NCBI GenBank assembly: GCA_036936605.1
Contig: JAUPFV010000004.1
Location: 65,620,352 to 65,684,351 of the forward strand
Reading direction: 5' to 3'
From: Limnanthes douglasii subsp. nivea
Lineage: Eukaryota; Streptophyta; Magnoliopsida; Brassicales; Limnanthaceae
Length of the DNA: 64,000 nucleotides
Shown piece by piece: positions 1 to 13,156 of this stretch; position 1 is the stretch's first letter, and the number at the start of each line of letters is the position of its first letter. The notes beneath the pieces were generated by a model that worked only from the letters and a program-made list of their open reading frames with translations, made no database searches and was not told the origin of the DNA. Position numbers and translations under genes: made by a program.

Positions 1-2940
1 GGTCACGTTTATTTTTCCGACAAACAATCTTGTTAGGAGAAGCATCATCAATACTTGTTTATGTTTTCTTAGAACATTCAATCTGAAACCGAATTCGTTT
101 TTGTTACACATTTGTTGAAGAAGAATACCTTGAACATATTAAGTAGTAGTTTCTTCTCCGGCTGTAGTAGGAGTAACATTTCCATCATAAGTTATGGTCA
201 GTTATCGAACAGATTAAACCAAGTAACGAGAAATTTTGTACTATAAAATGAAGGGATACGTAAGATACCAAACCGAGTAAGAAGCAAATAATAGGTTTAG
301 GTTTGATAGATGATTTATGTCAAAACCTTCATAAATATTTCTAAACAACTTCTAATAACTAGTAGAATATACAAAAGAGAAACGTGAGTAAGCATGCAAC
401 AAAAAAAGAAGTTAAAATGTAATTAGAAAATCTTATATTATGTGTGTTCATCCAGCTTCATTCGATTTGACCATACTCTTGTTCAGTTAAATATTATGTT
501 TTCTCGGTTACAAAAATTAAGGTGGTTTTGCAATGGTGGTTTTCCGACGAATGGGTTTTTCGAGTTTCTAAATATTAATATTTGTGAGGAAATTTAGAAA
601 CTATATAGATATTCTCGGAATTTTTGAGCTAAGCATTATACGATGAGTATTGTGCAGTATCCATTAGTAGTTAGATGGGTAGGAAATATGCAAACATTTA
701 ACAAATCTTGGATGAATCTAGAAAGAGGTAATCAAAGACCCAATGATATACGGAAATAAAGAAACAGGCTTCTTCTTTTCTGTTTTGATAGATTAATTCA
801 TCAGTTTAGAAACACGAGTAATATATCATCAGGAAACCCTTATTCATTTTCAACGAGTTGATGTTCGTCTTCAGTCATATTCTTCAAGGTTCTAAATAAT
901 TTACCAAAAAGTTAGTTTATAAATTATTTTTCCAAAATCTACACGAGAAGGTTTGTTCATTACTTGTTTGGAAGGTCTTTTTCTTTTAAGAACCATTTAT
1001 GGATAAAAAGAAGAAACTTTATCGGTAGGGTTTTCAAACTAATTAAGTCTCTATTTTTTTTAACAAAAGATCATGAAAACAAAATTTTAGGCCCAACAAG
1101 GGGTTCATGAGAAGAGGAATTAATGTTAATACTACAATTCAAATGGTGAAGTGTGAAGTAAGAATTTCTATTACGAAATTAGGGATTTACCAACAAATCA
1201 ATAATATTTATTATATTATAACTATATTTTATTAGAAATCAGAACATGCATGAAAAAGATAAAGAGAGGAATCGATGTAGAAAATACCTATCGAAAGGAT
1301 TCGAATACGAAGATGGATTTTTCGAAATAATTATGGATTTACTTGCATAAAATCTGAGTCGTTTGATAAAAGTAGGATCAATGGTAAAATAGAGTTCATA
1401 TATTTAAAAATAATAAAACGATTTAATTTTCTAAATAGTGAAATGATTTTTAAATGCTTCTGAATTCATAAGTGGTTAATATTATAATTAATTACACATA
1501 TAAGTGATTTAGTAAAATTTTGTGAATGCCATAACTTTTAAATAAAATTAACTCTTAATGTTACCTTCTTTACTTATTTAGTAGTGTTTAAAAATTGTTT
1601 TAGAAAATTAAATCATGGACTAGAGGAGTCGTTATAATCTTATATTCTATAGATGGTATATATTTTTTATAATGACGATGTAAATATATAGCTAAAATAA
1701 CAAAAATATAACATGCATTTCATAAGAGAAAAACGAAAAACAGGGTCGAATATATACGAGATGATGATCACAAAAATACAAGATGCGGGTTGCGAAATAA
1801 AACACAAGTCCAAATTCATAGGGTGAAGAGAGAGTGAGCTAAAATGGAAAAAGAGAAGTGGAAAAGTATGATTAGGATTGTATGACAAAAATATTTTTGT
1901 ACCAAAAATTCTGAAGAATGGATAACAAAAACAAAAAAGACAACTAAGAAGAAGGAGAATGATTAGGAGGAAATTATCGTTAAAACTATATTGTCGATAT
2001 ATTTGTAATTTTAAGAATGTATGATATTTAAATAACAATATAAAATTTTATGAGATTTCGTTAGAAATTATTCAGTTGGAAAATGGAATTAAAAATCATT
2101 AGCTATTGATATTTCTGTTTAAACAATAATCCTATTAAATATAAAAAAAATGGAAAACAATTCTCAACCCAATATTAAAGCATTCAAAATAAATTTTAAT
2201 GATTTTTAGAGTAACATTAAAATATGAAACTGTTTTTTTTTATTTTGACTTGGTTTTATATTTGTGTCCAATACATTATTCAGAGTTCCTAAAAATTGAC
2301 ATCCAATTTTTAAATAAGGTGTCATAAATAACCTCCTGCCAATTTTTAAATAAGGTGTCATCATGTTCACCAAAGGGATCCAATTTTCTGTTATTACGAC
2401 TTTATAGATACTTAATTCAACTCATGGTGAATATAGCCCTATTCTTTGATGGTATCAGACTTTATGTGGCTTCCCAATTGCTTTTAATACATCAACAATT
2501 GCTTACCCATTGTACATATATTCAAGTAAGTTTGCTAGAGAAATCCGCATGAGTTATGGAAGATTCATACTTAAGGTTAAAGTGAGGGTTTCATTTTAAA
2601 TCTTCATATGCGGAAATGCTTAGGGTCGCAAAGGGAAGGATTACAATCACATATGGACCCACATTTCATTAGAACTTGTGGACTTATCATAATTTGGCTA
2701 TTAAGGAATGTTTTGAGTTGGACTAAAATCTTGTCATGTCTTGTGTTGTATAGCAAATTGACATGTTGCCTCCTTTCTTGATACGAGCATTGATGTCAAT
2801 TGATTCTTTTAATTTTCCAATAGTCGCTTCTGCATAGGTTTGGGTATTTGAAATAGATTATTGGTTTTTATTTTTTTGTAAATAAAGGTTTATTGAAAAC
2901 GTTATATGGGCCTAAGATTGAGTATTTGATGAGTAAAATA
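1..2940. other. AT-rich stretch without a recognisable gene
   Basis: I see no coding region, RNA gene or element end here. The few open frames are short and rich in F, I, L, S and K, as expected by chance in AT-rich DNA. The only structure noted is a 23-bp direct repeat (2303-2325 and 2339-2361, beginning CCAATTTTTAAATAAGG) separated by 13 bp. Confidence 0.6.
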
Positions 2941-2948
2941 CTGTGATT

Positions 2949-3992
2949 TTGTGACAAAACTAGCATTTAATAAGAAGCTGTGATTTTGTGATAAAACTTA
3001 CATTTTGTGGTTAATTGATCAGAAACTTGATTTGACAGAGGAGGAAAGTCCTCAACATTCAATAAATCCGAAGTGTTTTCGGAAATAATTTTGGATCTCG
3101 TGAAGATAATTTGAAAGGAGGGTGATGGGCGGGTTTTCCTTTGTCGTGGGAGCTCGTCTCCTGCATTCTTAATAATGTGAATAAAGAAATGGTGGTGGTC
3201 GGCGCAAAAACAATTAAGAAAAAAATAAAGACTTCCATTCGGTTAGGTGTTCTACCGAATTAGTAGCTTTTCAAAGATATATTTTTTTCCAAAACATATT
3301 ATTCATAACATGTCACAAAAGCATTTATCTTTTTAAATATTTTAAACTTTTAAAAACTATATTAATAGATTAGATGTTTTAAAGAAAATGCCTCAAAACA
3401 AATTGATATAATATTTAAAAAATGGTTGAAACCTCCTAAAAAACTATCTAATTTAAAAAGTCAATGAATTTGTGACAACACTAGCATTTGGTAAGAAGCT
3501 GTGATTTTGTGATAAAACTTGCATTTGGTGGTTAATTGATCAGAAATTTGATTTGACAGAGGCGGTAAGTTCTCAACATTCAATAAACCGAAGTGTTTTC
3601 GGGAAGAATTTTGGATCTCGCGAAGATAGTTTGAGAGGAGGTTGATGGACGGGTTTTACTTGGTGGTGGGAGCTCGTCTCCTGCATTCTTAACTATGTGA
3701 ACGAAGAAGTGGTGATGGTCGGAGTCTGGATTTTACGCAAAAAAATAAAAAAAAAATAAAGACTTTCATTCGGTTAGGTGTTTCACCATTATGAGATTTT
3801 CAAAGATATATTTCTCCCAAAACAAATTATCCATAATATGGCACATAAGTATTTATCTTTTTAAATACTTGAAACTTTTAAAACTATATTAATAGATTAG
3901 ATGTTTTAAAGAAAATGACTCAAAGCAAATTGATATAATATTAAAAAATGGTTAACCTCCTAAAAAAATTATTTAATTTAAAAACTCAATGA
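2949..3992. repeat. Tandem duplication, two ~521-bp units
   Basis: The segment starting near 2949 is repeated from about 3469, with the same order of landmarks offset by about 521 bp. Each copy has AAGAAGCTGTGATTTTGTGA, then a stretch around CTCAACATTCAATAAA, then GGGAGCTCGTCTCCTGCATT. Both copies end in an AT-rich tail with CCTCCTAAAAAA. The copies differ by scattered substitutions and small indels, so the duplication is not recent. No reading frame is conserved between them. Probably a non-autonomous element or a local unequal-exchange product; its class is unknown. Confidence 0.85.
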
Positions 3993-4014
3993 ACATGTAA
4001 TGTATATAAAAATA

Positions 4015-4038
4015 TAATATATATATATATATATATAT
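4015..4038. repeat. (TA)n microsatellite
   Basis: Uninterrupted TA dinucleotides directly after the second 521-bp unit. Confidence 0.95.
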
Positions 4039-4204
4039 GAACCGAACAAAATCCAAAATTAAAAACTAAATTTTCAAAACTTGAACTATTTATAAAAACC
4101 TTTAAAACACATATTCCCAAAAAATATCTATCCAATTTGCATTAACAAAATCATCCAACAAAACTATGGGCCTAATGGGCTCATACCACAAGACTAACTC
4201 AAGT

Positions 4205-4472
4205 GATTGGACAATATTACTATCACAACACAAAACTATACTGACGGACACAGTACACTGTCAAGGCACTATTCGACTCATTCACAACAAATTTTCCCCT
4301 TGAGACGAATATCCTTTCTTCCCTATCAACAAAGAACCTTCTCTTCTTTTGACTCACCAAATGCCCTTAAGGCATTCACAACAGGCTCAGCCGAGAAAGC
4401 GTGTGTAGAGGGACTCGAACTCATGGTCTTTGATCACAAGCATGTCTTACTTAACCAACTCAGCTACCCCTA
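4205..4472 (-). mobile_element. Probable tRNA-derived SINE, reversed
   Basis: Read on the minus strand, the head (4472 to about 4400) holds a pol III A box, TAGCTGAGTTGG (4455-4466), and a B box, GAGTTCGAGTCC (4411-4422), about 33 bp apart as in tRNAs. The acceptor stem cannot be closed (AGGGGTA against ACACACG), so this is not a functional tRNA. About 190 bp of unrelated body follows, as in plant SINEs. The 3' tail and target duplication are not clear, so the left boundary is approximate. A plain tRNA pseudogene is the alternative. Confidence 0.55.
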
Positions 4473-5490
4473 GGAATCTAGTTGCATTGGATTAAATGGA
4501 TAAGATATAATGGTTGTTCATTTAATGGACCTAATCTTGTAAACCTCATGAATGATCGACTCATTCTCACTAAATATTTTTGTGGAATATCTTTTGTCAC
4601 GATTCCAAATAAAGTTATTTTTCGTCTTATTCATCAATCAAGTTTAAAAAATCTGTATAATTTACTTTGTTTATGGATACGATAGCTTTTATAGTAAGCC
4701 AAATGGACCACCAAAATATTTTCATATTTCATATGAAGTGTGACATTGAATAAACAAGTGGTTTAATGATTGAGTGTCTTTACAAAACTGACATTTAGCA
4801 GTTAAGTAGATTTTTTTCATAGAATTCAAATATAAAACTAAAGTTGAATAACGTAAAAATATAAAAAAAATTATTTCTACTATAATTAACTTTGTTTTTA
4901 AGTTTTCAATTTAATTTTTCAATTTTAATATACCTTATATAATTTTTGAACATTTTTTTACAGAATGTGTCATTTTTTTTCAAGAATCAACTTTTTATTA
5001 TCGTAAAAAATTTAAAGCGTTCGAAATAGGCCCAAGTTTAAAAATGAAGCCCCGTTTCAACAGAGTTGCGCCTAGTTCAATCACTAAAATCCTATTTAGC
5101 TTCAAAATGTGTTTTTCTTCGTCTTGTTCATGGATCTAAAAATTATAAAGCTGGTTTTAGTTATATATTTAAGCTATTCCGATGAGTTATTTTTAGTTAA
5201 TCCATGATTTATTTTTGTCTAAGTTGTTACTTTCTTTATTAAGCTTAGTATCTTCTTTCTGAGTCGAGATAATATTTAAGCCAACATTTTGAATTTCTAG
5301 AAGTGTAATGGCCCTGAGTTGAGCTGGAGCTTGGTTTAGGTCGAAATCCAGTCTGTTTTTCTCTTTACGTGTTTGTTTGGCAATCTAATCACTTGCTGAT
5401 TTTTCTTCTATGTATATGTATTACATTGACATGTTATTCGAGATAAGCATCCTGCAACACTCAAGTAGAGGTTATAGGTACCAATGTATT
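4473..5490. other. Intergenic stretch, no gene seen
   Basis: AT-rich sequence without supported coding potential. Part of 5100-5500 could be the 3' untranslated tail of the reversed LINE to its right, but no poly(A)/poly(T) end or target duplication was found. Confidence 0.5.
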
Positions 5491-5499
5491 TTCTCTATT

Positions 5500-8400
5500 T
5501 AGATCATTCCAACTAACTAAACAAAATCTATTTCAATATCCAATTGTGATATGTTCATGTCTCTGCAAATGAGAAGTACATCTAGTATTGCTTTGTATTT
5601 TTTTAGAATGAGAGTTTGCTTCCTATAAAGTCTACCAAAAGCTAGAATAACATTTCTAGAGTTAACTCTAATAATTCCACCTGTTAAGACAGAATTCCTA
5701 TGCAAGTTTTTGAACTAATATCACCATAGTTCATTTGCTAGGCTAATATCACCCTTCCAATGTGATATCTTAAATAGAGCAGCTCTATCCAACCTATAAT
5801 CGATTGAAATGTAATCTAAGACAAACTTTGTGCTGATGTTTAGATTTGTTTCCAGCAATCCAAAGTATTAAACATACTATTGGTGGAAGGATTATTCAAA
5901 TATAAATTTCATTCTCAAGAGACCAAAACCAAGTTATGTCCATATGTGAGGATGTTATGTTTCTTCGTATATACAACCTGAATATATCTGAAAAATGTTT
6001 CTTGACTACCCAATCCAGCTTACACTATACAAATAAATGGTTAATTGATTCTGATGCATTGTAGTAATGAAATTTGGATGCTAATTGAAAGTTTTTCTTA
6101 GCAGAATAGAGTCAATCAGTATATAGCCTTTCAAGGTTCTCTAAATTAAGAATGAATATTTTTTAAGAACTACAATGTTCCAAATTCTCTTTAAAATGTA
6201 AGATTTATTTTCTTTTTCTCTTATTTAATTTCATGTTCTCTTGGTATTGAATGACCTAAGGACGATAAAGATCATTTGATTTGATCTTCAACATCTGCTC
6301 TAGTTTTTTAATTTCTTTATATTTCCAATATCAGAAGGAAGTACTACACTTTTGAGTTTATCAATATCAAATTCTTCATCTTTTAAAAATTGCTCACCTT
6401 TTCTTCTAGTATATGACATCTCAATAAGTGAATGAGAGAATTCTTATGATTCGATTTCTCTATAAAGACTCCAGAGCCACCCTCATAATATCAAGTGTAT
6501 TTATATATATATATATCTGTTGTATCTCTAATTTAAAGATATTTTTCCATGTACTAGAGTTGTTTGAGGTTAAGTTAATTTACAAAGAATGTGTGGTTTT
6601 ACAATATATTGAGAGCATGTACTTGGCCCATAGTGTTTTTTCTGATTTTAAACCAAAAGTTACAATATCTTATAATTTTCTAATGTTAAGACCAACTCCA
6701 CTATAAGGATTCCAAAGCTTGTTCCAATTAGACCAATTGACTGTCTTCTTAGCTTTAGTTGTACTCCACAAATATCTATTTGTGAACCAATTGACCCTTG
6801 AAATAACAGTTTTAGGTAGTATACAACTTTATAAATGGTAGATTGGTACATTATTGAGAACATATTGAGTAAGTGTTAGTTTTTATCCAAATGAGATAAT
6901 CTTACTATCATATTCTTAATAATGTGAACCAATTGACCCATCAAATAACAGTTTTAGGTAGTATACAACTTTATAAAAGGTAGATTGGTATATTATTGAG
7001 AACATATTGAGTAAGAATTAGTCTTTATCCAAATGAGATAATCTTACTATCATATTCTTCGATCTTATATCTTATTTTATCACCAGATCACCCAGATGTC
7101 CATCATTATGCTTTGAATAAGTCTGAATTCCAAGGTATTTAAAAAGTATTTTGCCTTAATTGAGGCCATATAATGTTTTAAAGTTGTTTAATCTAGCTTG
7201 AGACATACGAGAGGAGATAATAACCATTGCTTTATCTTTGTTTAACATGTGACCAGATCTGCTTTCATAATATTTCAAGAATTCTAATATTTTCTTAAGG
7301 TTTGAAGATGAGAAATTTCCACATATGATATGATTATTTGGTTGTTGGTTTATATATCATTCCATAGCGATCATTATAAAGCTTATTCGGACCTCTATTG
7401 AGGTATTCTTCTTAAATACTGAATAAAATATGAAATAGGGGACCTCATTGTCTTACTTCTTTAATGGATTTAAAATAACCTTTAAGTTGATAATTCATGA
7501 TAACTGAACACCAATAAGCATTTACGCATTGTCTAATATAATCTATCCATCTTGTATCAAAGCCAAATTCTTTTATGACCTTTAGTAAAAAACAGAAAAA
7601 TAGTCTATAAAATATTTTTAGACATATCTATTTTTATCATTACATTACCACCTATAACCTTTTTCTCAAGATCATTTGCTAATTCTAGTGTCAATAGAAT
7701 ATTCTCATGAATATTTTCATCCTTCCCAAAGCTTTTTTGCTCCATAGATATTATCTAAGGTAGAATTTTAGACATTCTGTCGTTCATCACTTTTGATAGA
7801 ATCCTATTAAAAACAGTGTATAAACTTATAGGTCCATACTCACACTATGTTTAAGGGGCTTAAACTTTAGGTATTATGAATATAGTATTTGCAAAGACCC
7901 TTTTAAGCATATTTTGGCCTTGAAAGAAAGACTTTAATGCTACACAAATGGTTGTCGATATTATAGGCCAACATTGTTGAATAGATTTAAGAGTTAATAC
8001 CATCTACACCACCAGCTCTATTAGCATCCAATAATTTCATAGCATTGTGAATTTCTTCCATGCCATCTATGTTTTAAAGGCTTTACTTATCTTTTTTTTT
8101 GTTATAACCTTAGGGATTATGACTTGGAGATCATCAAAATATGATTGGTTTTGATTTTCAATTACGAGATTTTTAAAATGAATTTTTGTTAAATTTCTTA
8201 TATCATTTTGATCAGTTAACCAAATATCACCCTCTTTAATGCCAAAAGTTCTATTTTTTTTACTCTTTTCTTCACATAGTTATGAAATTATTTAGTGTTT
8301 CCATCCCCATCCTACATCCAGTTCACCCCAAATTTGAGTTTCCAATACATTTCTTCCCTTGCTAATAGTTGCAGTTGTGTAACTTTAGCCTTTGAAAGTT

Positions 8401-9260
8401 TTATTCTATCTTCTAATATTCTACTATCTTCGAAACAGTTTTCTTAGTGTTGAACCTCAACTTCATACTGAGTTATTGCATCAAATATGTTTCCAAAAGA
8501 TTCCCAATTTCATGTTCTCAACCTTGATTTTAGCCTTTTTAACTTGTTCAAAACTACAAGAATATTAGAGCATTGCATATCTTCTTTCCAACTATCATGA
8601 ATAATTTTAATAAAATCAGAGTACAAGGTCCACGTGTTTTGGAATTTGAATGGGGACTTGGTTATGATCTTTTAAACAAAATAGATATCATAAGAGTTAG
8701 TGGTCATGGTAATTTTAGCTAGATGTCTGACTTTAGTAGTTTCAAAATATTCCAACCATTTGTAGTTGTATAATACTATGTCTAGTATTTTCCATTCCTA
8801 AAACCCTGCATCCCTTAAATGGCAATCATGTATAGCTTTATTGAAATCTTCCATGCTTCTCAAGTATTCCATATTTTTTGGGCACATTAAAATCATTGAG
8901 ACATAGGGATAAATGATAATCATCTATTACTTTATTAAAACTTAGGGCTAAATGAAAATCATGTATAACTTTATTGAAAACCCTCTGTCTTCCATATTAA
9001 AATCACCTTTTATAATCCATTATTTAGAATGATCAGATACTTCTCTTGCGGCAGTCCACATAGCAGTTCCCTTAGACATTTAGTATATATTAATATGACC
9101 ATTAAATATTTATCTAAATTTAGTGAAAGATCTTTAGATAGAAAATACTACTCATTCTTTATAACCACTTCAACCTGAATTCTTCTTTCCAGACTACTCA
9201 AATCTTACGATTTATATTTGCAGTTCCAATATCAAATTCTATCTTTCTAGTGATATCCTG
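5500..9260 (-). mobile_element. Degraded L1-type LINE relic (ORF2), reversed
   Basis: Minus-strand translation across many stops and frameshifts gives an ordered LINE ORF2. From high to low coordinates: an endonuclease remnant and linker (about 9200-8300, with a YWKLKFG...DGDGNTK stretch like the plant LINE YWKQKSR...GDxNTKFFH motif); the reverse transcriptase, with NIHENILLTLELANDL then IKIDMSK holding the first RT aspartate (about 7640-7730) and SGHMLNKDK (about 7230-7255); and the plant LINE RNase H end (5517-5705, GGIIRVNSRNVILAFGRLYRK and LDIEIDF). All domains are broken, so the element is inactive. It contains its own 142-bp tandem duplication and is related to the scrap at 14,944-15,115. 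Confidence 0.8.
6781..7065. repeat. 142-bp tandem duplication inside the LINE relic
   Basis: TGTGAACCAATTGACCC begins at 6781 and again at 6923. The following ~140 bp repeat with few changes, ending at AATCTTACTATCATATTCTT in both copies. It lies in the RT/RNase H part of the relic and arose after insertion. Confidence 0.9.
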
Positions 9261-9465
9261 ATATTCGTGATTTGTAAATTGGTTTAAAAGTTAATTGAGG
9301 TAATTATCTGAGTAATATATTAAATTCAAGGTAAAAGGTAGATAGATAATTGAGCTGATATATTTAATGTTTAGAGGGATAAAGTCTCAACCCTCTTAAA
9401 TGTTGTTATTTAGAGCCTTTATAGGCTAATTTTGGTTTAATGAGAAAATCCAGTCAGGTCATGGA

Positions 9466-9871
9466 TGATGAACTCATAATATTTTTAGTGATAAATTCAT
9501 ATGCAGAATTGTTCGTATGAGAACGTGTGTCTAAGAAATATTCGTAACTGATACTTTTAATGCGAGAATCAGTATTTAGTATAGAGAAAGAGACAAAATT
9601 AATAAATGTAGTAATAATTGATTAATCCAAAAGGGAATGTCCTTTATATCGTACATGAGGGGAATAATGAAATTACATAATTACAACTGTTAAAGTGAAT
9701 TTCTTACCACACTACTTTGTTGTTCATAAACAACTTTACTAGTTATTACATTTGACCCCTTGAGTCCTTATGTTTGTCTTAGATTAGTCTTTAATAATTA
9801 ATTTCACCTATTTAACCATTGTATTTTCTAGACCAACGCTTATTTATCACCATATTTTCCTTCCCTTATCA
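9466..9871 (-). repeat. Element C 3' LTR
   Basis: On the plus strand it starts TGATGAACTCAT and ends CCCTTATCA, giving TG...CA ends on either strand. It is followed by GTAGCCCCAGTCCTTG, the complement of a polypurine tract like those in A and B. The first ~290 bp match 16,822-17,113. Confidence 0.8.
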
Positions 9872-10428
9872 GTAGCCCCAGTCCTTGTGAATGTATCCGA
9901 GGAAGGACTATTTTAGGAATGAATTTTTCTTCATGATAGTTTATCGGTTTCGGGTTCATCGCGAGAGAAAGAAGACAAAATCTCAGGAGATCACTCATCT
10001 CGGGACTCTGAATCTATCAATCCACTCGATTGTGGCTTTTATCACGAACTCCCCATTCCGTTTTTTCGTACCCACTAGAAATAAATAATCTAAAAAAAGT
10101 CCTCTGACTTTTCTTCCTAAGAGCCTCCTCGGATTAATGTTGAGGATGGATTTTTCTTCCTTTTAGTCTAACTGGATTTTCCTTTTATTGATCCTACTCG
10201 GATCATTTTAGTATCACATTCTGATCGGTAGGCGATTTTATTACTTACGTTCCTGGAACAAATTTCTTCATGGAAATCCCTCAGATTACGTTTTGTTAAC
10301 TTATTCAGATTTATGACCTCACCTCTGGTCATAGTGACCTCACCTAACCCATCATTGTTTTTTACCTTGCGTGACTTTAGCTAGCCGTTATAACGTAAGA
10401 GATTCTTAGATAATGGTATCACTTCTGG

Positions 10429-10564
10429 CCACGTGTCAAATATCTACCAATGCATACCAGAGCATTTTTTGAAACCGTTTGTGAAAGAAGTAATGTGTCG
10501 AAGAGTTCTTTGAAAACAACTCTCCGCTTTATACCCAATAACAATCATTATTCCACTATAAATA
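10429..10564 (+). promoter_or_regulatory. Promoter of antisense ORF, element C
   Basis: A G-box-type bZIP/bHLH core, CCACGTGTCA (10,429-10,438), lies 119 bp upstream of a TATA box, TATAAATA (10,557-10,564). The aORF reading frame begins about 117 bp further on. The same ACGT-then-TATAAAT order is found before the aORF in A, B and D. Confidence 0.6.
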
Positions 10565-10680
10565 CTTATCTCGTTCCATAGTTTCAAGTTTATAAACTTT
10601 ATTTATGTTCGACATTGTGTAGAGAGGGACTGTTCTAGAGAGATAAACAACTTCCAAACTGAATTATTTTTCAACCTTTC

Positions 10681-12929
10681 ATGCCTAAGGAGTTTATTAA
10701 TCTTGAAAGATGTAAATTTTGGAGGTGGTTCAGTATTTCGAATGAATCTGCTAAACGTAAAGCTTCCGGTGATAGGGAGTATCCAACATGTGTCGAAATT
10801 TTCAGTACAAACTTTCGCGATAACTAGTCCCCTCTCCGGGAGCGTATTTCACTTGCTACTCAGCCCCTCGGTCAAGCTTGTTTGAGAAATAACAAGGGTG
10901 AGCCTTCTTCTTCTGAAACTACTCGTAAATATTCTATTTTCCTAACAATGGGCAGTGAAAAAGAAAAGCCTACTAAGGCAAATAAAGAAGATCACACTAA
11001 GAGGAAAAGATCTCTAGAGCCACCTACGAAGTCTATTAGGGTTAAGATTTCTTCTTCTACAACAGCTCCTCTGGTAACTCCTCAAGGATCCCCTCCAAAT
11101 ACTCCATAAGTTAGTTCCTGAAGACCTTTTTCAAAAAATGTTCGTCTAGAACAAGTTCTGAAATCTATCCCTGAACTTCAAGAGAAAAACATGATTGACG
11201 AATCTGGCAGTGATTAGAAGAAGAACGACGTGATAGTGGTGGAGGCCCAACCCTTACAAGTTGTCCCAGCAGTGATCCTCCCCTCCGGGCTGTGGAAGAC
11301 TGGTTTTGAGTACTCTTAAGAACTTCTTCATCGGTTAACTTTGAAGTGGTCTGGGCGAGGTACTTACTTACATATTTTATTTTGGTTTACTTATTAAAAT
11401 TAGCCAGCTTAATATATTTCCTTTTGAATATCCATGAAGGGAATTTCCAAACCTTTTAAGGATTATATTGCATCCACAAAGAAAATCTTCGAGAAGCTAA
11501 ATCTTTGGGAAGGTTCCAACTAGAGCTATAAATTCCACTGAAGCTTCACGTCAATGAATTTAGCTAGAAGTAATCTTTGGAGATATGATCCGGGTCATAA
11601 AAAGTAATTATCAGAACTCATGATACCCATCGGAGGATGTTATTCTCAAACACTTGGAAAGCTTAAACAATATGGTTTTTCGTCCCACTCGAGCTCGGGC
11701 TCCCAGTCATCAAGATGCTGAGAAATCTAATGGCGAGAACCACAAACCAAGGAGGAGGATAACTCGGAAAATGATGTTTAGTAAGAGCAAAGGACTGACG
11801 TTCAAGGGGAAGAACATAACAAAATCTAAGGGGAACAACTAACTGAAGTCCAACAGGAGCAACAAATTGAAGTCCGGGGAGGCACTCAAGCTAGTGTCTA
11901 TGAAAAAGACCAAATGAATACTGACTATGAAGCTTCAGTTGAGGTGAGGCCGACTGAGAGAGCAGGGGCTATGAGGTCGAAGAGACTCTCTACTCAAGAG
12001 AAACAAAAGAAGATAGTTGAATGCAAAGAGGAAAGTGACAATACGACCTGTCCAAGTTTATTCCCTATATAGAAAGTTGTCATAGTTGATTCAGATTCTA
12101 GAGGAGAATTTGATCTTCACAAAAAGCAAGTTGTTGGACAAGAAGATATTCTTGAGGAAGGTGAACGTCTCTCCATTGCCTTAACTTATTCTGATGTTTA
12201 TGTAAACGACTTTGTTGCGAACGAACTTAATAAGTTGTTGCATGTTCCTGCTCTCTTTAGAATGAAAGTTAATCGCTAGGATCATTATAAGAGTGAAGTC
12301 CTCTAAAGAAGAAGTGAAGTAAAAAAAATTGACCACTGAGGTAACCAACTTGAAAAGTAAGGTGAAGAACTTGAAAGATGAACTTGCCAATGAGAAAAAG
12401 ATATATGTCGATTTAAAGAAGGTTGAAGAAGAGCTTACTCAAAAGAAGAAGACATCCGTTGACCGCTTATCCAGAATCATTTCCTTAGAGATTAAACTTT
12501 CCGAGGAAAAAATAAAAGTTCAATGATGAGAGGGAGCACTTTTCTACTGAAGACATCGAAAGAAACAACACTGTTGATAGTCTTTATGATTCTTTTCAGA
12601 TGACTAAGTCATATTTTGAAAAGGTTGTCACATACATTGAATAGCTATCTAAATCCCACGAATATTTGAAGAATAAATTTTTGAATGGGTATTCTGCCAG
12701 TATCACCTCTCGTCATGAAGAAAGAAATGCTAACATGAAGTCCGCCCTGGTATTAGAAATGCATGAAAAGTTTCCTGATTTGAAGTTAGGTAGTCTTTGG
12801 CATCGTGTTATTGAGAGACACCATCCGCTGGGTATCTCTATGGAAGATTTAGCAACTAGCAGTGACTCGGAAAGTTCTTCATCCGCATCTGGTTCTTCAG
12901 AGGACAGTAAAAGAAAATACTGCCTCTGA
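10681..12929 (+). pseudogene. Antisense ORF (aORF) of element C, decayed
   Basis: A homologue of the aORF in A and B, on the strand opposite gag-pol. Recognisable parts are a low-complexity basic N-terminal section with FLTMGSEKEKP (compare FIAMGSDSDHSP in A), an intron (about 11,360-11,439), an exon-2 start near 11,440 with FTSMNLARSNLWR (compare FTSGNLARSHLWN in A), a Lys/Glu-rich coiled coil (12,329-12,526) and an acidic serine-rich C-terminus ending at 12,926-12,928. The central putative-gypsy-transposon domain of A, B and D is missing, so about 700 bp has been deleted. There are several stops and frameshifts, so this copy is dead. The function of the family is unknown. Confidence 0.75.
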
Positions 12930-13156
12930 ATAGTGTTGTTAACCATTATAACTTTGTTTATTCACCGTCCACGTACAGACATTTATGGGACTTTATTTTG
13001 TATGATGATTTTCACTTTATTAGGACTTTTTATCAAATATATTTGCTTGAAAATATTTTCCCATTCTTCTCTCATATAGAGTTTTTCATATTGAAATTTT
13101 TTATTTTTACTTATCTCTTAGGTAAAAGATATTTTATGTGAAAATGTTTTACCTGT

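Noticed and set aside
1667..2038. 123-codon minus-strand frame
   Set aside because: Strong F/S/L/I bias, no domain and no splice or promoter context; expected by chance in AT-rich DNA.
4400..4472. Functional tRNA gene
   Set aside because: The acceptor stem does not pair and the anticodon arm is irregular; only the pol III boxes are good.
4207..4473. 88-codon open frame
   Set aside because: It reads backwards through the tRNA-like SINE head (the B box gives the CVEGLELM stretch), so it is not a host protein.
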